From: an uncultured Chloroflexota bacterium | Lineage (GTDB): Bacteria; Chloroflexota; Anaerolineae; Caldilineales; Caldilineaceae | DNA length: 5,301 bases | NCBI GenBank assembly: GCA_903858085.1 | Contig: CAIOHJ010000243.1 | Coordinates: 1-5,301 of the forward strand | Direction: 5' to 3' | Shown: positions 1 to 5,301 of the stretch, piece after piece | Numbering within the stretch: the stretch's first letter is position 1 | Layout: every line of letters starts with the position of its first letter | Notes under the pieces: generated by a model | What the model saw: the letters and a program-made list of their open reading frames with translations, nothing else | Databases searched by the model: none | What the model was told of the DNA's origin: nothing | Program-made: the position numbers and the translations under genes

Positions 1-250
1 AGAGGGCGAAGTGCCACTTCGCCCTACGAACATCCCGTCCTGCAGCCACCCCGCACGGAGAGCACCGCAAAGAGGGCGAAGTGCCACTTCGCCCTACGAA
101 CATCCCGTCCTGCAGCCACCCCGCCTGAGAGCACCGCAAAGAGGGCGAAGTGCCACTTCGCCCTACAAACATCCCGTCCTGCAGCCACCCCGCCTGAGAG
201 CACCGCAAAGAGGGCGAAGTGCCACTTCGCCCTACAGCCATCCCGTCCTG
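1..250. repeat. 69-bp tandem repeat array, each unit headed by a perfect 23-nt palindrome
   Basis: Units begin at 1, 71, 140 and 209. The first is 70 bp, the next two are 69 bp, and the last is truncated after about 42 bp, where it keeps the GTCCTG and then diverges. Each unit opens with the arms AGGGCGAAGTG and CACTTCGCCCT around a single C (palindromes at 3-25, 73-95, 142-164 and 211-233). About 46 bp of well conserved sequence follows, including CATCCCGTCCTG and GAGAGCACCGCAA. Units differ by a few substitutions and one small indel. The array starts flush with the window edge, so more copies may lie upstream. Palindromes of this kind are known as dispersed intergenic repeats in GC-rich bacteria, and I have the impression they are common in Chloroflexota. 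Function is unknown. Hairpin formation in RNA or DNA is inferred from the symmetry. Confidence 0.95.
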
Positions 251-265
251 TGACACGGACAGGAC
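245..265. repeat. Inverted repeat at the array boundary
   Basis: GTCCTGT (245-251) and ACAGGAC (259-265) are perfect 7-bp complementary arms around a 7-nt loop. The left arm lies in the last conserved bases of the fourth tandem unit, and the right arm lies in flanking unique sequence. The hairpin therefore sits exactly where repeat homology ends. It could be the edge of a mobile palindromic element or a chance stem. Confidence 0.5.
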
Positions 266-335
266 CGCAGCCGACCTCCAGCAGCACCTGACCACATGGA
301 ACTGGCGCTCCGACGCCGGGGGCGTAAACGCGATG

Positions 336-345
336 CCCCCCCCCC
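336..345. repeat. C10 homopolymer
   Basis: Ten consecutive C lie in the gene-free left flank. No reading frame that I trust crosses it. It may be a length-variable site, and base-call accuracy here may be poor. Confidence 0.6.
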
Positions 346-432
346 AGCTTCGCCGCGCGCGTCGCCTACCGGGTCGCCGTGCCAGCGGTGCTCTGATCCA
401 GCGCTTTTGGAGAGGATACGTGGAGATCATCC

Positions 433-446
433 CCAGGCGTTCCTGG
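433..446. repeat. Short inverted repeat
   Basis: CCAGG and CCTGG flank a CGTT loop, giving a 5-bp stem. It is the first of three closely spaced stem-loops in this intergenic stretch. Alone it is weak. Confidence 0.3.
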
Positions 447-473
447 CGGGCATCTGAACGGTGGGCTTCCTCC

Positions 474-490
474 TCCCCTGGCAAAGGGGA
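474..490. repeat. Inverted repeat resembling a common intergenic dispersed element
   Basis: TCCCCT and AGGGGA form a 6-bp stem around GGCAA, followed by AGGCTGGGGGGCG. This CTCCCC-GGCA-GGGGA-GGCTGGGG pattern resembles a palindromic intergenic repeat seen in many bacterial genomes, here in a degenerate form. The resemblance is from memory and has not been searched. Confidence 0.4.
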
Positions 491-524
491 AGGCTGGGGG
501 GCGTCCCCTGCCCGGGCTCGTTCC

Positions 525-542
525 TGCCAGCGTCGGCTGGCA
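525..542. repeat. Inverted repeat (7-bp arms, GTCG loop)
   Basis: TGCCAGC (525-531) and GCTGGCA (536-542) are perfectly complementary around a 4-nt loop, giving a compact stable hairpin. It sits 35 bp after the preceding stem-loop. No T run follows, so it is not a canonical terminator. It may be a REP-like element. Confidence 0.45.
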
Positions 543-715
543 TCACACCAGGTGCGGCAGGGGGTAGGGCAGCGCTGCCCTTCGACCTCGGCACAACGCT
601 GGCTGGCTGCCACTGTCTTCTCAAAGGTATTCCCTGCATGGAAACCGTTCATGCCGCTGCAAGAGGCCCCTGGGCAGAGTCAACCTGCGCAAGGGTGGAC
701 AGCCAGACAGGTGGG

Positions 716-1750
716 TCAGGAGCGCAGCAAGGCAGGCAGGATCAAATCAGCCACCCGGTGGCGGACAGGGGGAGCATCGACAAAGCCACAGTGGCCTCCG
801 CTGGGGTGGATCTGCAATTCCAGCAGGGGGTGGGGCGCCAGTGCCGCAAAGTCAGCGACAGGAATCACGGGGTCATTCTGGGCAGTGATGATGGTCGTCG
901 GTACGCGCAGTGTGGCGAGTGCATCCCCAAGCACCGTATACGCGGCAAAGTATTCGTCGGCGTTGCGAAATGGAATTTCACCGCGTCTGGCCAGTTTTTG
1001 GACGAACCATTCGGTCATCTCGCGGATCGAGGGAAACTGTTCGATCGCACGGAGGTCGGGAAAAACCGGGTAGAACGCCTGTTTGGCGTGCAACGAACGC
1101 AGCCAGCGTCGGCGAAAGTAGCTTCGGGTCAGGGGATTGCGGTCCAGCGCATCCGTAGCGTGGCCGGGGTGAATGGCCGGACAAAGGGCCACGACTTTGT
1201 GCAGGTGATGAAAGGGTGTTCGCTCGCTGTGCCACCGGGCCAGACGCAGAGCAAAATTGCCGCCCAACGAGGCTCCGGCAATGTAGAAGGGGTGCGGGCC
1301 AGCCAGTTGGGCGATCTGGGCTGTCGCAGCGGCAACCTCCTCGATCAACGTGCCACGAAAGCTCCCCGGATTCAGGCTGTACGGGTTGACGTGCAGGTTG
1401 GGCCCATGGTCGCGCAGGTTGAGCCGAAAGGTGGCAAACCCTTGTTCGACCAGCCGTTGGGCCAGAACCAGGTTGTAATTGGAGTGGCTGCACCCTTCCC
1501 AGCCGTGCAGCAACAGGACGAGTCCTCGCCAGACGCCCGGCAGTCGGCTGCCGTTGTAATACCCCAACAGCCGTACGGGTCTCTCCGGGGCGGCACCGGT
1601 CAGATCTTTGCCGGCCTCGACCAACAGGGGCTGTTCGTCGCCAGAGAGATCGATACCGCGGGGGCGAGTCAACGCCAGGAGCGTCTGTACATTGGCCGAG
1701 CGAACCAACGGGTTGGGGCAAAACAGTTCGAGGGGCTCTGACCGCTGCAT
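716..1750 (-). CDS. YheT-family alpha/beta hydrolase (COG0429 type)
   Basis: This is a complete 344-residue protein, matching the usual length of about 320-350 residues for the YheT/ABHD1-3-like family of predicted esterases. Seen in the sequence: an N-terminal ANVQTLL segment (residues 19-25) that fits the family's NxxLQT motif; the oxyanion-loop motif HGWEGCSHS (82-90); the family-typical RDHG (113-116); the nucleophile elbow GASLGG with Ser161; Asp293 in NDPVIP; and His320 in GGHCGF. The triad Ser161-Asp293-His320 is therefore intact. No signal peptide or membrane segment is visible, so a cytoplasmic enzyme is expected. The substrate is unknown; relatives act on short acyl esters. The gene is transcribed away from the deaminase. 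The ATG at 1748-1750 has no SD upstream, but a TATACT lies 6 nt before it. The plus-strand frame at 461-1741 is its codon-register antisense shadow. Confidence 0.93.
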   Translation of the reverse strand: MQRSEPLELFCPNPLVRSANVQTLLALTRPRGIDLSGDEQPLLVEAGKDLTGAAPERPVRLLGYYNGSRLPGVWRGLVLLLHGWEGCSHSNYNLVLAQRLVEQGFATFRLNLRDHGPNLHVNPYSLNPGSFRGTLIEEVAAATAQIAQLAGPHPFYIAGASLGGNFALRLARWHSERTPFHHLHKVVALCPAIHPGHATDALDRNPLTRSYFRRRWLRSLHAKQAFYPVFPDLRAIEQFPSIREMTEWFVQKLARRGEIPFRNADEYFAAYTVLGDALATLRVPTTIITAQNDPVIPVADFAALAPHPLLELQIHPSGGHCGFVDAPPVRHRVADLILPALLRS

Positions 1751-1756
1751 AAAGCC

Positions 1757-1762
1757 AGTATA
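1757..1762 (-). promoter_or_regulatory. Possible -10 element for the hydrolase, implying a leaderless mRNA
   Basis: On the minus strand TATACT (5 of 6 to TATAAT) ends 6 nt before the hydrolase ATG, with GGCTTT between. Initiation 6-8 nt after a -10 would place the transcript start at or next to the ATG, which agrees with the lack of an SD. No good -35 is visible at 16-18 nt spacing. The 8-bp AGTATACT (1757-1764) is itself palindromic, so the match may be accidental. Confidence 0.25.
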
Positions 1763-2039
1763 CTACGGCGAGCGGGCAGAATCCCAAACCCTGGCCGCCA
1801 CGCGAAAAATCGTACCTGTTCAGGCTTGCTCGCTGCGCTGTTGGAGCGATTCCTCAATCTGCCGGGCGGCTGGACTGTGCAAAATGCTGTCGATGTGGCA
1901 CACTTCTGTCGATAGCCTCTGCAATGGGTAAGGTTTTCGCAGATCATCCGCTCTTGCGCGCGGCTATTTTTGTCAAACACCAATTCTGAGTTGCAGAGAT
2001 GCACCCATCGTTTGTTGCACTTTGTATCGTGCCTTGCAA

Positions 2040-2073
2040 CTGGCACCGTGCGCTGTCAAGTGTACGGTGCCAG
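2040..2073 (+). promoter_or_regulatory. Strong hairpin in the deaminase leader
   Basis: CTGGCACCGT (2040-2049) and ACGGTGCCAG (2064-2073) are perfect 10-bp arms. Pairing continues inward through G-U, C-G, G-U and C-G to a TGTCAA loop (2054-2059), giving a 14-bp stem in RNA. It ends 15 nt before the SD and is not followed by a U tract, so it is not a standard terminator. It could be an operator (DNA palindrome) or an mRNA structure that protects or controls the leader. The structure is seen in the sequence; the role is inferred. Confidence 0.55.
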
Positions 2074-2088
2074 CCCTTCTTGCTTTCC

Positions 2089-2102
2089 AAAGGAGGTTAT
2101 CC
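2089..2102 (+). promoter_or_regulatory. Extended Shine-Dalgarno of the deaminase gene
   Basis: AAAGGAGGTTATCC matches 13 of 14 bases of the complement of the conserved 16S rRNA 3' end (AAAGGAGGTGATCC). The GGAGG core lies 8 nt from the TTG at 2105. This decides the start codon against the upstream TTG at 1970, which has no SD. Confidence 0.85.
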
Positions 2103-2104
2103 CC

Positions 2105-3487
<1,383 letters not shown>

Positions 3488-3492
3488 TTCTT

Positions 3493-3518
3493 GCCCTGGC
3501 TGCGGGCGTGTGCAGGGC
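3493..3518. repeat. Weak inverted repeat between deaminase and ligase genes
   Basis: GCCCTG (3493-3498) and CAGGGC (3513-3518) are perfect arms around a 14-nt loop, just after the deaminase stop. No T run follows, so I do not call a terminator. Read-through into the next gene is plausible. Confidence 0.3.
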
Positions 3519-3529
3519 GGTCGGCTCCA

Positions 3530-3536
3530 GAAAGGA
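3530..3536 (+). promoter_or_regulatory. Ribosome binding site of the ligase gene
   Basis: GAAAGGA lies 9 nt before the TTG at 3546 in the ligase frame, and favours that start over the GTG at 3561 (24 nt away). The preceding gene also starts with TTG behind an SD. Confidence 0.6.
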
Positions 3537-3545
3537 CAGGCTGTT

Positions 3546-5301
3546 TTGAGAGCGAATCCTGTGGCTGTTTCTGGCCTCCTGCACAGCAACCGGCGTCTGC
3601 TGGCTGGCGGGCTGGCGGTGGCTGGCGGGCTCCTCTGGCTGCTGCTGGTCTGGCCGATCTGGACCTGCACCTCCTGCGGCGTTCATCCTGCCAGCGTGGC
3701 TGCGCTGCGTGCGGGTGGGGTGGCTGCGTTGGACAGTGCACTGTTCGAATACTCGCCGGGTTGGCAGGTGAGCGGGGCAGGTGCCAGCCCGCCAGAACCT
3801 GCTGCGCCTTGGGCTGCACCGGCGGGTGTGGTCAGGTTTGAGTACACCGGTCGCTCTCTTTGGTTGCAGCTGGCACCCGGGGACTACTGGGCCTATCTCT
3901 ATGCGACGGTAGACGGCGCCCCTGCCAACCGTCTGGCACAGATTGCGGGCAATGTCGACAGCCGAGGTGATCCGGCCGGCTATCGCACACTGCTGGCACC
4001 GGAAACGGTGGGATGGGCGGAGGGGCGACGGGCAGTGTGGGTCGAGATTCATCGTGCTGCCCAGCCTGGCGTCCATCGGGTTCGGTTGGAGCTGTGGCGG
4101 GGATGGGGGCAGCGGCCGCTGCGGGCAGCGGCTGTGGATGTGCCTGCCTCCCAGCTGTACCCAGCGGATCTTCTTCGTCCGCTCCTTTGGGCCCCGCGAT
4201 GGCCAGGGGTGCTGGCGTTGTTGGGGGGGGGCTGGCTGGTGGGTCCGGCAGGGGGCCGCTGGCTGGTGGGTCGGATGCGCCGGCTCCGGTGGCCCCCTGC
4301 CGGGCAGCTTCCAGGGGGCCGAGTGGTCTGGGTGCTGGGGGGCGCCGCCGCCTTGCTGCTGGGCGGAGGGTTGCTTGCTGGACACTGGCTGGCGGTGGCT
4401 GGCGGGCTGGCCTTGCTGGGCTGTGCGGGGCTGCTGCGGCCTGCGTTGTGGGTGGCGGCGCTGGTCTTTGCCCTGCCCTTCGCCTATGCGGTCAAATTGC
4501 CCCTCCTGCCTGGACGTGCTTTGGAGATCTTGGATGTCGGGGTGGCGGGTGGACTGGTTGTCTGGGCAGGGCACAGGCTGCTGCGTTGGGGGAATGGCCA
4601 GGGGGGCGAGGCTCGAGGTGGCTTCCAACGCTTTGGGCTGCTGGCAGGGCTGGTGGGCTGGGCGCTGGTTGCCAGTGTCGACACCCGCTACCCCGAGCTT
4701 GCGCTGCGCGAGTGGCGCACCCTCTTTCTCAACGCGCTGCTCTTTGCAATGTTGCTCCACTGGGTGTTGAGTACCGCTGAACGGCCAGAGGCCGATCGAC
4801 AGTGGATTGTCTGCAGCTGGCTGGCTGGCGCCGCTGTTTTTGCGTCGATTGGGGTGGCTGGCCTGTTCAGCGACCTGCCGGGCTTGATTTCGGCGGCAGA
4901 GGGCGTGCGCCGGGTGCAGTCGCTTTACGATTCTGCCAACAACCTGGCGCTTTATTTGGACCGCACGTTGGCCGTGACGCTGGCGCTGTTGGTGTGGGGG
5001 GGAAGTGGGCGGACGCGTTGGGTCTGGGGCGTCCTGGCAGTGCCGCAGGCCTTGGCCTGGCTTTTCACCTTCAGCAAAGGGGCTCTGCTGCTGGCTGCGC
5101 CGGTGCAGCTGGCTGTAGTGGGGGGCGCCGGGCTCTGGATGCTGGGGCGGGGGCGCCGAGGACCCTTGGCGCTCCTGGGGGGGCTGGCCATCGTGGGCCT
5201 GCTGCTGCTTGTGCCGTTTGCAGCCACCGAACGTTTTCAGCGTCTGTTCGATTTCGAGCAAGGCACCGGTTTTTTACGGATCCAGCTCTGGCGCAGCGCC
5301 T
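3546..5301 (+). CDS. O-antigen ligase/polymerase-like membrane protein with N-terminal outside domain (3' end beyond window)
   Basis: The frame is open for 585 codons to the window edge without a stop. The TTG start is set by GAAAGGA at 3530-3536. A first membrane segment spans about residues 18-39. It is followed by a soluble, probably extracytoplasmic part (about 45-205) with beta-rich stretches such as FEYTG (98-102), YWAYLYATVDGAPAN (114-128) and GWGQ (186-189). From about 208 on, roughly ten hydrophobic segments rich in Leu, Trp and Gly follow. The C-terminal part has features of the Wzy_C/O-antigen ligase core: SLYDSANNLALYLDR (459-473), FTFSKGALLL (507-516, cf. the usual TFSRGA) and ERFQRLFDFEQGTGFLR (562-578) leading to LWRSA. 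Such proteins transfer or polymerise undecaprenyl-linked glycans at the outer face of the membrane. Ligase versus Wzy polymerase cannot be decided, because the large periplasmic loop region lies beyond the edge. Partial at its 3' end. The antisense frame in codon register is open by composition only. Confidence 0.85.
   Translation, partial: MRANPVAVSGLLHSNRRLLAGGLAVAGGLLWLLLVWPIWTCTSCGVHPASVAALRAGGVAALDSALFEYSPGWQVSGAGASPPEPAAPWAAPAGVVRFEYTGRSLWLQLAPGDYWAYLYATVDGAPANRLAQIAGNVDSRGDPAGYRTLLAPETVGWAEGRRAVWVEIHRAAQPGVHRVRLELWRGWGQRPLRAAAVDVPASQLYPADLLRPLLWAPRWPGVLALLGGGWLVGPAGGRWLVGRMRRLRWPPAGQLPGGRVVWVLGGAAALLLGGGLLAGHWLAVAGGLALLGCAGLLRPALWVAALVFALPFAYAVKLPLLPGRALEILDVGVAGGLVVWAGHRLLRWGNGQGGEARGGFQRFGLLAGLVGWALVASVDTRYPELALREWRTLFLNALLFAMLLHWVLSTAERPEADRQWIVCSWLAGAAVFASIGVAGLFSDLPGLISAAEGVRRVQSLYDSANNLALYLDRTLAVTLALLVWGGSGRTRWVWGVLAVPQALAWLFTFSKGALLLAAPVQLAVVGGAGLWMLGRGRRGPLALLGGLAIVGLLLLVPFAATERFQRLFDFEQGTGFLRIQLWRSA
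4223..4231 (+). repeat. G9 homopolymer inside the ligase gene
   Basis: Nine consecutive G encode the end of Leu-Leu-Gly-Gly-Gly near residues 226-229. Gain of one G would shift into a frame ending at 4778-4780 (TGA), and loss of one into a frame ending at 4768-4770 (TGA). It is a possible slippage site or sequencing-error spot. Confidence 0.6.

Larger units (their letters stand above)
251..715. other. Gene-free stretch with small hairpins and a C10 run
   Basis: I see no convincing gene here. The open frames that cross it are short, lack a ribosome site, and continue from the tandem array or into the antisense of the hydrolase. The stretch contains a run of ten C at 336-345 and three short inverted repeats between 433 and 542. 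No T-tract terminator is visible downstream of the hydrolase stop, which lies at the right end of the stretch. An old, decayed coding remnant cannot be excluded without a database search. Confidence 0.6.
1751..2104. other. Divergent intergenic region between hydrolase and deaminase
   Basis: This 354-bp region separates the two divergent genes and is visibly less GC-rich than the coding parts. It should hold the promoters for both directions. It contains the possible minus-strand -10 at 1757-1762, a direct repeat CTGTCGAT (1887-1894 and 1906-1913), three GTTGCA/TGCAAC half-sites (1990-1995, 2014-2019, 2035-2040), a strong hairpin (2040-2073) and the deaminase SD (2089-2096). I could not identify a convincing -35/-10 pair for the deaminase or match the leader to a known riboswitch class. 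Confidence 0.6.

Noticed and set aside
1..257. CRISPR-like array
   Set aside because: The palindromic 23-nt element recurs at regular spacing, but the would-be spacers are nearly identical copies of each other. No cas gene is seen. It is a plain tandem repeat.
11..287. Short repetitive open frames on both strands across the tandem array
   Set aside because: The 69-bp period is a multiple of three, so frames stay open by periodicity. The 23-residue peptide repeats lack an SD and any family resemblance.
427..639. 70-codon minus-strand frame downstream of the hydrolase
   Set aside because: No SD, a Pro/Arg-rich composition typical of random GC-rich sequence, and it spans the cluster of hairpins.
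461..1741. A 426-codon plus-strand open frame
   Set aside because: It is the codon-register antisense of the YheT-type hydrolase, whose triad and family motifs are all intact on the minus strand. It has no SD and no recognisable domains.
1826..1915. Small plus-strand frame reading LLAALLERFLNLPGGWTVQN and ending at TAG 1913-1915
   Set aside because: It looks superficially protein-like, but has no SD or good start and overlaps the divergent promoter region. It may be chance or a gene remnant.
1948..1971. Terminator-like CCGC/GCGG stem followed by CTATTTTT
   Set aside because: The stem is only four pairs, and no plus-strand gene lies upstream to be terminated.
1970..1998. TTGTCA as a -35 for the deaminase promoter
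   Set aside because: It matches TTGACA at five of six bases, but no acceptable -10 lies at 15-18 nt spacing.
1970..2104. Upstream TTG start giving a 505-residue deaminase
   Set aside because: The extra 45 residues do not look like the family N-terminus. The TTG at 1970 has no SD, and the stretch contains the leader hairpin and the excellent SD for the TTG at 2105.

Overview
The window is GC-rich bacterial DNA with three protein-coding genes. A 715-bp repeat-bearing, apparently gene-free left flank precedes them. The guess at the organism is a Chloroflexota-like bacterium, at low to moderate confidence. It rests on the base composition, on intergenic palindromes of the type AGGGCGAAGTG/CACTTCGCCCT, on TTG starts behind strong Shine-Dalgarno (SD) sites, and on the style of the membrane ligase with an N-terminal outside domain. 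No rRNA, tRNA, transposase or CRISPR array was seen.

Layout. Positions 1-250 hold a 69-bp tandem repeat of just over three and a half copies. Each copy starts with a perfect 23-nt palindrome, and the array touches the left edge, so it probably continues outside. Positions 251-715 carry several small hairpins and a run of ten C, but no convincing gene. Positions 716-1750, minus strand, encode a complete YheT-type alpha/beta hydrolase with a full Ser-Asp-His triad. A 354-bp divergent intergenic region (1751-2104) follows. It contains a possible -10 element for a leaderless hydrolase transcript, a strong hairpin (2040-2073), and a near-perfect extended SD.

Positions 2105-3487, plus strand, encode a complete amidohydrolase of the 8-oxoguanine deaminase group, starting at TTG. 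After 58 bp, positions 3546-5301, plus strand, hold the 5' part (585 codons, no stop before the right edge) of a polytopic membrane protein with an O-antigen ligase/polymerase-type (Wzy_C-like) core and an extracytoplasmic N-terminal domain. This reading frame is easy to miss, because it is cut by the window end and the antisense frame in codon register is also open for 2.1 kb.

Functionally, the deaminase would remove oxidised guanine (8-oxoguanine to urate) in the cytoplasm. The hydrolase would cleave an unknown ester or acyl substrate. The membrane protein would join or polymerise lipid-linked glycans outside the membrane. The deaminase and ligase are close enough to be co-transcribed, but no functional link between them is evident. 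I found no clearly new multi-gene system here. The most notable points are the palindromic tandem array, the leader architecture of the deaminase, and the fused outside domain of the ligase.
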